From NCBI GenBank assembly GCA_019009955.1, contig CM032228.1:6640001-6704000 (forward strand): 64,000 bases of DNA, in the 5' to 3' direction. The notes below the pieces were generated by a model, which did not search any database, had not been told where the DNA came from, and saw nothing but the letters and a program-made list of their open reading frames with translations. This document shows positions 31,613 through 41,434 of the stretch, piece after piece. This DNA comes from Riptortus pedestris (lineage: Eukaryota > Arthropoda > Insecta > Hemiptera > Alydidae). The stretch's first letter is position 1; every line of letters starts with the position of its first letter. A program made the position numbers and the translations under genes.

Positions 31613-32250
31613 GATTTTTGTTACTGCTCTAACAGTCAAACTTTTTCTTTGATCTTTATCAAACTTGACATTTAATTGTTTTTGGTAAAACTCAAATTGT
31701 CACTGTAAGAGTGTTAACAGACAAGAGATTAGATTAGATTACTTGTGGCTTAATCCCCCCTGATTTCAGGGAGGGCACTTCGGTCCTTGAGGCTCTATTC
31801 TGCAAGCCTTACATCTCCATTCCTAATGGCTCATTCAGAATGGCTTTATATTCCTTATAAAGCCAAGGTTTCTTACCTGTGGCTTCCTTCTTCCTGACTA
31901 AGCACCTCCATGTCCAAAGTGCTTGAATCTTAAATTCTCCAGCATTCAAGCACAACGTGCTTAGGTGTCTGCTCCACAGCACCTATGTATTGGTGTTTCA
32001 CCGATTTTGATGTTAATCATGTGTTTCTTCCAGTGCCCTAAGATCACTCCCACTACATCTCAGAGTTCCTTCCTAGGCAGTCTGAGGTACATTACCCTGT
32101 TTTTGCTCTCCTAAAACTTGATAAGAGCCTTCGTATAGATAACTTTGTGCCTTTCCCATACTTTCTTGAATTCCTCCCTGGTCATATTCTTTATAGAGTT
32201 CTGAAGAAATGAAGAAGATACTCCTATAAAGTGTACGGTTCCAATGTGGG

Positions 32251-32592
32251 TTATGCTTGAGCCTCTCCTGGCCAATTTATGTGCATTTCATTTCCTGAGA
32301 TACTTTGGTGTCCCGGTACCCAGTGTATTGCCTCACATTTGTTGAGCCTTGCTGATTGTTCCAGCTTCATAACACACTCCTCAACTATCCTGGAACTTAT
32401 TACTGGTCTTGCCAGTGCCCAACACGCTGCCTGACTATCAGTGAGAATATTAATAACCTTTCCCACCACTTTAAGATCAGTTAATTGATGAGCTGCTGCC
32501 AAAGTTGCAAAGATTTCGATTTGAAAAACTATTGGAGTTGGTCCCAAGGCAATCCATTCATTTAGGCTATATCCACCTGCCTTGCACCCCAC
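32251..32592 (-). pseudogene. RNase H domain of the R1/I-type element
   Basis: A 113-residue frame with EIFATLAAAHQL (catalytic Glu), INILTDSQAACWAL (catalytic Asp) and AIHWVPGHQSISGNE (His and last acidic region). The usual A-D after NE is damaged (NEMHINW). It follows the reverse transcriptase of the same element on the minus strand. Confidence 0.8.
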
Positions 32593-32962
32593 TCCTGCCC
32601 TGGCCAGCTCTTCTGTCTTGGAGCCATCCGTACAAATATTCAGACTGGTATATTCGCAATGTTTTCCAACATCCTCAGGAAGCCATTCCTGGTTGTATTC
32701 TGGATAACCTTCATTCTCCCCAACCTGATCATTGCTTTCATTGCCTCTGTCTCAACGAAGATTTCTATTTCGGCATGAGATCCAAGATTATCTCCATTTA
32801 TATAGCAGGCATCAAGTTCATTGCTCCTGTGATCAGCAGACAGCCCAACCTCAGCACTTTTGTGAGCATTCCGAGGTTCTCTTTAACATTCATTTGTGCC
32901 ACCACACCACACATTCATATGCAAGTATCGGCCTGATTATTGCTTTGTATATCCAATGGGCT

Positions 32963-33600
32963 TCATTCCCCACGTCTTTCCACACAGGTCCTACAACGGC
33001 CTTGTTGGTAGCACAATTCAGTTCCAGTTTTGTTTTTATCAAGCATTATTACCAAGTACTTGACCTTATCTTTAAATTCTACTCCCTCCTCCTCTGTTAG
33101 TCGGGGAGCTTCCAATTCAATAAGTTTCCTCCTCCTTGTAAAGGGTACAACTTCTGTTTTCTTTGAATTCAAAGTGAGCGCCGTTTTCTTACACCACCTC
33201 TCTGTTTTTAGGAGCTCTATTCATCATGCCTGATATCAGCAAGAACTACGACTTTAGCTAATTATTACTACATCATCGGTGTATCCTACTGTCCTAAAGC
33301 CGTGTCTGTTTAGATCCTCCAATAGTGGATTCACCATAAAGCTACACAGCAATGGAGATAGTACTCCCCCTGTGGGCATTCCTTCACTGTCCTTGCTCTG
33401 ACTGTGCAGTCCCCCTTCTTGGTCTGCACTCCCTTCTTCCATCCAGGATATTGACTATCCATCTACTAACATGTCCATCTATTTCCAAGTCCATTAGTGC
33501 TTTATTTATAGCACCAGTTGGGTTATTATCAAATGCCTCCTATATATGAAGGAAAGCTCCTAGTGCTATTTCTTTATTTGCGAGAGCTTCCACTAGATCC
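32963..33600 (-). pseudogene. Reverse transcriptase palm and thumb of the R1/I-type element
   Basis: Broken minus-strand frames: motif A region (GAFLHI-stop-EAFDNNP, normally D.EGAFD), motif B (GMPTGGVLSPLL, normally G.PQGG), motif C (GYTDDVVIIS, normally YADD) and thumb (MNSKKTEVVPFTRRRKLIEL, VKYLVIMLD). The stop in motif A, PTGG and YTDD show loss of function. Confidence 0.8.
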
Positions 33601-34334
33601 TTGGTGACTGTGCACAGAGCTGTCTCCCATGATACCAGCCTTATGCATGCTGGTGCTTTAGACCCTCTGCAATTTTTGTGCTCTGTGATCTAATATGACT
33701 GTCTACTAATTTCTCCATTACCTTCAATAGGAATGTTGACAGACATATAGGCCTGTATGCCTTAGCATCCTGATATGAGGGTTTCCTGCTTTTGGGAATA
33801 AAGGAAATTCTTACCTCCGTTTGTTTGGCATGTAACCACTTGCCAGACTGTCTCTAAAGACAATCAATGGCCCTAATATTTCCTCCACACTTCTCTGCTT
33901 GGTTTAAAGCTCTTGATATCCCAATCCACTGCACCTGCACTTATGGTCTCTTTAGCCAGTTTCCAGTTACAGTCATTTTCAACCCAGGACATCTCATTTA
34001 CTTCAGATTCTAGTTAATAGACAAACATATATATATATTTAGTTTTGGGCAGAGCTCATTTTCATTAACTCACATGTAGGATAGATGGACATTTGAGGAA
34101 ATATTTTTGAAAATCTCAATATGAGTATGGCCTCAGTTGCAGTTTCCCTTAATGGAGCATGTAGTTCTTCTTTAATATTTACAACTGGTGGAAAATACAT
34201 CGTATTATATCAAATTGAAATTTTTCCCTAATAATAAAGGCACAGTACATAAGTATTTCTGAGCTAATAGTGCAGACAACTTGGCCGATAATATTCCACG
34301 GAATATGAGAGACTACAATCCTTTTTATTTTCAG

Positions 34335-34412
34335 GTTTCGGGAGCAGGTTCAACACTCCTGGTCATTTTGATCCAGTACAGCCTCAGCAAGACCGTTCTC
34401 TGGTGTGACTGA
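34335..34412 (+). CDS. Gustatory receptor, exon 4 (TM7 and stop)
   Basis: Acceptor TTTTTATTTTCAG (ends 34334), 25 codons and TGA. Encodes VSGAGSTLLVILIQYSLSKT then VLWCD. It is the last transmembrane helix with the family's TY....QF signature in the form STLLVILIQYS, so the aromatic Y is Leu and the final F is Tyr. Total product 389 residues. Confidence 0.85.
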   Translation, partial: VSGAGSTLLVILIQYSLSKTVLWCD

Positions 34413-34985
34413 TCCGCTGCCTCAGCTGACAACAGCTAAACAACGAACAACTCATTCTAATATCGATACATCCCATCGATGAAAGGAGTTTCTCTTGAAA
34501 AAGTATAATCCTAAAATGTGTTATCAATTGGTATTTCGGAGACTGAAAAAAAAAAAAATTATAATCCGAATGATTTTAATGTAATTTATTAACATAAAAT
34601 CTATGAAAGGTTTAATGATATAATCATGTTTTGGTGAATGAATCTGTTGATGTATTGGGTTCTCATTGAAGATTAAATCATACCCCTTTTAGCAGGAAAC
34701 CAGCATGCTCCACAAATTTCTTACTGTACTTATAAATACCATGTATTTCCGAATTTTGAATGTTATTCCCTAATTACAATGTAACGCCAACAATAATGAT
34801 TTTAAATCTATTAAACTATATATATTTAGGTATTTTACATTTTTAGGAAAAGGGTATAATTTATGGAGCTTGCTAGACCATATAAGAAAGGTAACTGAGG
34901 ATCAAAAAATATTATAAAACGTGTTTGTATAGTTTTTTTATGATAAACAAAAAAAAATGACATACAAATATTCTGTATCTCTAAT
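34413..34985. other. Receptor 3' UTR and flank, no other feature
   Basis: AT-rich sequence with an A12 run at 34546. No canonical AATAAA is obvious close to the stop codon. Confidence 0.35.
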
Positions 34986-34989
34986 ACTT

Positions 34990-35530
34990 ATGGGGGGGGG
35001 GACTCAGGATCATCATAATCTAAAGGCTACACCTTCTATCGGAAGCTGCTCTTATCATATTACTATACTCAGCCAAATCCATAAGATGCTTGATTTCTTC
35101 AAAAGTAGGATTTTCTAGGCCTTCCTCTTCCTCTATGCCCAAGGTTCTTGTCTTCAAATATATTAGTAATTAAGTCATTGTGCTTTATGATATATCCAAG
35201 AAGTTTCACTCTCCTTTTTTTCACGGCCTTGATAAGACTTTTGCTCTCACCTCATTTAGAACTTTCATGTTGGATTTTTTTTTATGAGTCTAACTAGTTC
35301 TAGTGATTCTACACCAGATCCACATTTCCATTGCTTCAAATCTATTATATTCCCTTTTGTAGAGAGTCCAACTGTCGCTCCCACATTTTTTTGCTATCCA
35401 TTCTTATTAGTAAAAATGCTTCACTTTGGAAGGCTTGTTTAGCAAGGCTATTCTTCTATGGACATCTCTTCTATGATGCACCCTAGGTAACAAAACTTCT
35501 TCACTTTTTCAAGCACAATGTTGAAGAAGA
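34990..35530 (-). pseudogene. Decayed RTE-like reverse transcriptase C-terminus
   Basis: Broken minus-strand frames give EKVKKFCYLGCIIEE, SDSWTLYKREYNRFEAMEMW, then KKRRVKLLGYI and GHRGRGRPRKSYF. KV.KF.YLG, W.L.k....EafEMW, kRR...LGhi and GRPR are the ordered motifs of the thumb and tail of RTE/jockey-type polymerases. Several stops. Confidence 0.65.
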
Positions 35531-35569
35531 GGAAAATAAAAGACATTCAAATTTTCTGTATCTCCGATA

Positions 35570-35760
35570 CATATGAGTTAGCCATGTGAATTAAGGTGTT
35601 GGTCTTAATCACACTTGGTAAACCAACCATTGGAGAATAAGAATTTATTTAGTGACACACTCATTAAATAAAATCCTTAATCTGGCTAGAAAAGGATGGT
35701 GACCACTAGATAATCCGTCCCAATTAGCCTTAATAGCACAAAGTGGATGTTAATAACTAG
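35570..35760 (+). mobile_element. tRNA-derived SINE
   Basis: gttagccatgtgaattaaggtg head, then aatctggctagaaaaggatggt and ccgtcccaattagcc. The B box is deleted. Confidence 0.7.
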
Positions 35761-35939
35761 CATTATCATTTGTTTAATTAACATGTGATATGGTATACAA
35801 TTCTTTGTATGGATTAATGCAATTCATAATATACAGTTTGTTGGAGTGGCATTTTGACATTTGTTATTAATTTGTCATATATGTATCAAATTTTATTTTA
35901 AAATTTTCATTAAAATGAAGAATATACTGTCAAGAATAA

Positions 35940-36245
35940 ACAGGGTGTATCAAAAACAATCATCCGATTTGGCATATATTTTTGAAACTAATAGACGTGT
36001 AAAATTCATGTTTTAGGGGTTTTTTTTATGAAAGAGAAGTTAAAAAGTTTTTTTTTTTTTTCATAGTTCTTCATAGGTGTGCTATACCCCCCCCCCTTAA
36101 AGATGTACTCCAGATCTGTGTTGGACACTCTGGGATGGCCCAGTAATTTGCCTTAACACAAAAAAACCTGTTTCTGGATCAATACCATACATATTCCCAA
36201 GTCAGAAGAGTTATTACTTGATTCACAACTTTGTAATAGTAAAAA
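35940..36245 (+). mobile_element. Possible Tc1/mariner or related terminus
   Basis: CAGGGTGTATCAAAAACAATC resembles TA-flanked CAGGGTG termini, followed by T- and C-runs but no transposase and no second end. Confidence 0.35.
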
Positions 36246-37015
36246 CACAAAAAATCCGTCAGGCAGGGGCTTCGTAAACTAAGCAGATTTCCCATGAGCG
36301 AAACGTTTATCTCAAGACATAAAAGTTCAATGAGAACAATATTTGCTATTTAGGCTTCAAATAAAGTGCTTCATGATATAACAGCTTATTGTTAATATGA
36401 CATGAGTAGGTGTGGGGGTTTACTGAAAGCTAAAAAATAATTAAAAAATGCAAATATCTGTTAATAATCGAGATATTGAAAAAATGTACATAAGTACATT
36501 TAATGTTGGTAGACGAAAGAAATGGCTATGCTTCTACTGCAACAATTTATTAAAACGACAGAACGCTTTCGATGCAGTGCATCATCATTAGTGCCCGAAG
36601 ATCCTGGATGTTGAGATGACGGGCCATAGAACTAGACAACAAAAGATTCTAGTCCTAAGGGCCGTCAGGTCAACATCCAGGACGATTGGGCACTGATGAC
36701 GCACTTCATCAAAAGCGCTATGCCGTTTTAATAAATTGTTACAATGGAAGTGTAGAAATTCTTTCATCTACCTACATTAGAAGACATTTCCACCTTCCAG
36801 AATACCAACTCAGAATATAAGAGCATTTGTAGAACATTACATTTTCAATAAGATTGGTTCTATACAATTTTTGAACCAACACATAATAAAGGAGATATAA
36901 AGAATTTTTGAAATTCTCCTAGAGGGAGAAAGAGACCCCTGCCTCCCACTCGTCCTATTTCAGCCACTAACAAACTTGATCTTTAGATTTACCTAAAACG
37001 TTTAAATATTGAGTT
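36246..37015 (+). mobile_element. HINE-like element interrupted by a palindromic insert
   Basis: Starts aaaaTCCGTCAGGCAGGGGC and ctaagcagatttccc, continues to attgaaaaaatgtacataa, is interrupted at about 36511-36770, resumes at gaacattacattttcaataa and ends near the (CT)n(TA)n tract at 37021. Confidence 0.75.
36511..36770. mobile_element. 260-bp palindrome, two inverted Penelope-type termini (tentative)
   Basis: The left arm 36511-36625 and right arm 36659-36770 are inverted copies over about 112 bp around a 33-bp spacer. Each arm contains AACAATTTATTAAAACG (or its complement) and a GAAAGCG-like piece next to a short hairpin (the right arm begins with CTGATGA at 36692). No coding sequence. 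Confidence 0.7.
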
Positions 37016-37020
37016 GGTAA

Positions 37021-37029
37021 TGATTAAAA

Positions 37030-37086
<57 letters not shown>
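37021..37086. repeat. (CT)n(TA)n microsatellite
   Basis: About 10 CT then about 18 TA repeats between the HINE and the Helitron. Confidence 0.9.
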
Positions 37087-37087
<1 letters not shown>

Positions 37088-38275
37088 TAGCTCAGATACC
37101 CAGCTTCGCTCGGGAATTCATTTGAGGCTGAATGGTGATGGTATTTTTTTGGCAAGGCTTTATTTTGCACAATATTTTGACATTTACCCGTCCCAGTGTT
37201 TAGGGTTAATACCCGTCGTTTCTGTGGATTTGTTAATAATAAAATTAATTTTTTATGTAAGACTTCACTGTCCTCTATATTGTCATATTTCCCGCTTCCT
37301 GTGCATTATGCATAGATTTGAATTATTAAGGACTAAATATTAACATACATTTGAATTAATTTTTCCAGGTGAGGTACCTGGTAGTTCATATTGAAAAGAA
37401 TTCTTTAGCAAATTTTTCTAAATAACAAAATAAACAACTTTTGTTATGTGCATATTTGCCGAAACTACAATAGGAAACGAAATATCACTAATATTATTTT
37501 CAGGCCTCCCTTATAACCCCCACTCCTGCCTGTCCCTAGAAATAGTATGGCTTTTTATAAGGAAGGCGTTATTGCTAATACACATACTGAGTGTTTTATT
37601 TAGTTCGGTTGAGTCTTTTGTGCCAAATAAAATTGTTCACTTCCGCCATAATTTTTAGCGTATATCTCGTTTATAATTCGGTATACGAAAAAAGTGTATA
37701 TAACAAAAGTTACTCTAAATAGCACAATAAACAACTTTTGTTATGTTCATATTTGCCGATAAACCAATAGGAAACGAAATATCGCTATTTTTAATTTCTG
37801 GCTTCCCTTAAAACCCCCACTCCTGCCCGTTCCTAGAAATGCTGGTATGGCTTATAATGAAAGCGTTAGTGCTAATACACATACCGAGTTTTATTTATTT
37901 CGGTTGGGTCTTTTGTCCCAAATAATATTGTTGACTCCCGCTATAGTCATAAGCGTATAACTCATTTAAACTTCGGAATACGATGAAAGTGTTAATGACA
38001 AAAGTTACTCTAAATAACAAAATAAACAACTTTTTTTATGTGCATATTTGCGAAAAAACCAATAGAAAATGAAGTATCACGACTTTTAATTTCAGGCCTC
38101 CCTTATAACCCCCACTCCTGTTCGTCTCAGAGAAAATTAATATAGCCTATTTCTCAAGTTGGACCAGACTGCTCACGGTGTGCCAATTTAATTTAAAATC
38201 GGTAAAGTAGTTTAGGAGTCCATCGCGGACAAACATCGTGACAGGAGATTTATATATATTAAGATATATACATAC
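37087..38275 (-). mobile_element. Helitron, hybrid 5' end
   Basis: Minus orientation: CTAG plus GGGTATCTGAG-type end and hairpin (CCAGCTTCGCTCGGG) at 37087, then three to four internal units. The 5' end is not the usual ttgtaacctctgtctg but tagtttaggagtccatcgcg and gatttatatatattaaga, the end also seen near 30110-30170. Confidence 0.75.
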
Positions 38276-38277
38276 AC

Positions 38278-38386
38278 AGTTTTGATCCGACCTGATTTTC
38301 ATCATCTGAGTAGGATCGATGGACATTTGAGGAAATTTTTAGAAAATCACGTGTCATGAGTACAAGCGAAATCTACTAAAAGCTTT
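38278..38386 (+). mobile_element. HINE-like 3' block
   Basis: ttttgatccgacctgatttt, gtaggatcgatggacatttg, cacgtgtcatgagtac; the palindrome is lost and the end reads aatctactaaaag. Confidence 0.75.
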
Positions 38387-39024
38387 CTGTTGTTCAGATT
38401 TCATGTTTACTTTAACCAAAGTGGGCATTCCCTCAAGCACACTGCTGTTACCTAGCGAACCCCGTGTAAAACTCTACAGTTTCCTCTTTCCAACAATACA
38501 CTGTTCGCACATATCACAAATAACAGAATAGTTATGAGCTGTTGATGACAGTCTTTGATACATGCTGTACTTTGAAGCAATGTGTTTTACACCTTCACAC
38601 AAACCCAAACCATCTCTCAGTTACATAAATAAAAAATAACATTCATTGTTAAACCTTCCAATTATAAGATAATCCTTTTGAATTATTGTACTATTATTTA
38701 TTATTTATTATTATTAATAATAGATTAAATTAAAAGAAAAAATGATTTAAATGTTTTAAGTGCTTAATTTCTTTCAATAAACTTAAGATATAGACTGTGT
38801 TTTAATGATTGAATTTAGTTTAAACAAGAATTTTGATTGAAAAATAAAAAATAACTTTTGTTCCATTAATAACTGTGATAACATAGAATGGCTATTTTAA
38901 TTGTAAAATAAAACACATTGACAATATTATAAAGCTTATATTGATAAATAAATGGTTCTAACTATTTTCACCACCAACAATATTCATTTTCTATTAATCA
39001 ATGGCTAAAGGTATTTTAATAAAA
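38387..39024. other. No gene recognised
   Basis: Mostly AT-rich. A minus-strand stretch near 38560-38470 reads HNYSVICDMCEQC, a lone CxxC pattern in a 30-residue frame, too short to assign. Confidence 0.3.
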
Positions 39025-39760
39025 CTCCTTTACACAGGGACTGCGTAAACTAAGCAGGTTTCCCTCGTAAAGGCATGACACTATTGATCTCAACTCGCTA
39101 TATATTTTATATTTCGAAGTAAAAATCCAGTAAGTAGAAGAGAGGGTTTACTGAAGGCTGAAAACCAGAATGTACGAATAGCCCCCATTTTAGTTTAAAG
39201 CATCAATAGTTTAACAAGATTGGTTCAATTAATTTTTTCAATCGAACTCATAATAACTGAGATATTTTCAATTTCAAATTCCCCTCCGCCTATTTCTGGT
39301 CCAATTTCAGCTATTAAAAAATAAGATCGTTAGTTAAATACTGAGTACGGTATTGACCAAATAAACCTTTTCGAGTTAAGAAAGCAAAATCTTAAATAAT
39401 GAAGACATTAGAACACCTCACATAGTAAAAGTTCAATAAAAACAATATTTGGTATTTAAGCTATCTATAACATGGCTCATCGATAGCTTATAGTTAATAT
39501 GACATGAGTAGGAGAAGGGGTTTACTGAAGGCTGAAAAATATAAAAATGTAAATATATCCGATAATATTTCATAATAATGATATTTTGAAAATACGTATT
39601 TAAATCATTTAAAGGCAATTTGCATTAAGAATGGTACTATACAATTTTTCAATCTGACATAATAACAGAAATATTTCAAATTTCTCCCCTATAACCCCCC
39701 TCTCTCCCCTGTCCAGTTTCAGCTGTTAACGAATTTGATATTTAGCTTTTCATAAAACTC
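39025..39760. mobile_element. Old, degraded HINE-like copies
   Basis: 39035-39400 plus-oriented (GGACTGCGTAAACTAAGCAG onward) and a second degraded set at 39420-39760 (ttttactgaaggctg, aatttttcaatctgacataa, ttcagctgttaacgaatttg). Divergence is clearly higher than in the other copies. Confidence 0.6.
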
Positions 39761-39766
39761 TTATAT

Positions 39767-39979
39767 ATGAAGTTTGTTTATGATATGAAAAACCTACCTG
39801 GTAAGAGATATTATTTGACAAATTACCACTTAGCAATGCTGATTGTATTAAGGAGTTTTTATTCTGTGGAGATTTATTATTTTATATTGACTGGAAGGAA
39901 CAATTTAAAGCATTGCGAATGCCCAGGAGACGAGAAGAGAATAAAGATAGCTGATTTGAGACCTAATCCGTTGTCCTGA
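39767..39979 (+). other. Short open frame, probably not a gene
   Basis: A 70-codon frame (MKFVYDMKNLPGKRYYLTNY...) directly after a HINE remnant. I recognise no family. The length and the repeat-derived start make it doubtful. Confidence 0.15.
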
Positions 39980-40430
39980 AATACTAGTCTACATGTTTTT
40001 TATCCAATTAATGTATAATTTAATTCGAGTTGAAATTAAAAGTTTATAGTTTTTTTTGTAGAATAAGTCAATAAATAAAGAGATTTAGTGATAGCAAATG
40101 ATTGTTTTTTTTTCTTTTTTTATAAATATCCACATCATGTTGTAAATGTTTATAATCTTCATAAAAGGAACTTTACGATCTTGTACTACAATAATTGCTC
40201 TATATATGTTCCTCTAACTTGAACATTAACAAAATGTTATTTATCATGTCCACTTGTGCTGCTAAGGCTAATTGCGATGGGCTAGATATGATATATATAA
40301 AACAAATTAACAACTAAAATATCAAAAGTCACTCCAAAAAACTGTATATTATATACTGCTCAAAACAAAATGATGCATTAATCCATACAAATATATACTA
40401 CATCATAGGTTAGTTAAACAAATGATAATG
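39980..40430. other. AT-rich, no gene seen
   Basis: Includes a T-rich tract at 40101-40121 and a short piece (ctaaggctaattgcgatggg at 40261) that matches the SINE body. Confidence 0.4.
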
Positions 40431-40434
40431 GTAG

Positions 40435-40645
40435 TTATTAACACCCACTTTGTGCTCCTAAGGCTAATTGGGATGGACCGATATAGGATACCATCCTTTC
40501 CTAGCCAGGGCGATACTAAGAATTCTATTTAATGAATTTGTTATTAAATGAATTTCTATTGCCCAGGTGAGAATCAAACTCATGAATATAGGTTTATACC
40601 AAGTGATATTAAGATCAGGGCTAACCTGAGCCACATATTAACGGA
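40435..40645 (-). mobile_element. tRNA-derived SINE
   Basis: gctaattgggatggaccgat, ccatcctttcctagccaggg, gagaatcaaactcatg and a head ending gggctaacctgagcc. Confidence 0.7.
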
Positions 40646-41434
40646 GTCGCTTCATTTTTTATGATTTAACCATCAGTAAAAACCCTCACTCCTAGACATG
40701 CAATTTTCACTTTAAGACATTATGTTTCACATCCAGATCATGTTTCAAACTTCGATTTCATCAGGTGGTCGCTTAGGAAAAACTAAGGATTAGAATATCC
40801 AGACGATCTATGCTACATTCCTGTGCTTGTGAAACCTGCTTTAGCTTTACAGCCCAGATGAAATGGACTTATTCTTTGATTTTTTATAACGTATGGAATA
40901 GCCGCTTATTTGGCTGATTTTTCATTTTTTCCATTTAAAATTTTTGTATGCTTCCATCCTCCTAATAAAATTAAATGTTTTATGGAAATTAAAACTCACA
41001 CTGAAACAAATAAATAAACAAAATATAATTCATGTCTGTAATATTTAATAGCATATATTAAGAATAGACTTTTGAAAACATATTTATTAATTTTCTATTT
41101 GAAACTGAGTTCATATAATCATATTTTTCTCACTAACTTTAGTGGAATATAATTTATTTGTCCAATACAATTGATAAAAAAATAAAATAATAGATAAAAT
41201 AGCATGACTAAATAATTCACAAGTCAATGAAAAATGTAAACATTTTCTTTAAACTACATCACATTTTAATTTGAAATGATTAATAACATAATTGAATAAT
41301 GTATTTAAAAAATATTCCAAGGTGTTCTTTCCGTTTTACATCATGATAATAGATAGTTACTGACTCTACAACTGGTGTAGAAAAGCCTATATTAACAGAT
41401 CACAGTAACTCTAAACAAATTTTCAAAACATGAT
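40646..41434 (-). other. 3' flank and probable 3' UTR of Dcp2
   Basis: AT-rich. On the minus strand the first good AATAAA after the stop is within ggacaaataaattatattcc near 41155, which would give a 3' UTR of about 280 bases. No poly(A) stretch follows. Confidence 0.4.

Larger units (their letters stand above)
31725..34012 (-). mobile_element. 5'-truncated R1/I-type non-LTR retrotransposon with target duplication
   Basis: Minus orientation. The 3' end is a (TAATC)3 tail at 31725-31740 and the truncated 5' end is at 34012. The flanks GTTAACAGACAA (31713-31724) and GTTAATAGACAA (34013-34024) form a 12-bp target duplication with one mismatch. Coding remnants: reverse transcriptase (EAFDNNPTGAINKAL, TGGVLSPLLCSFMVNPLLE, YTDDVVII) and RNase H. 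Stops and frameshifts show it is dead. Confidence 0.85.
31613..34160 (+). mobile_element. HINE-like copy split by a non-LTR retrotransposon
   Basis: 31613-31724 (ending agagtgttaacagacaa) and 34013-34160 (gttaatagacaaacatatat to agtttcccttaatggagc) are the two sides of a plus-oriented HINE. The sequence before 31685 also holds a short inverted piece (ctctaacagtcaaactttt). Confidence 0.7.
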
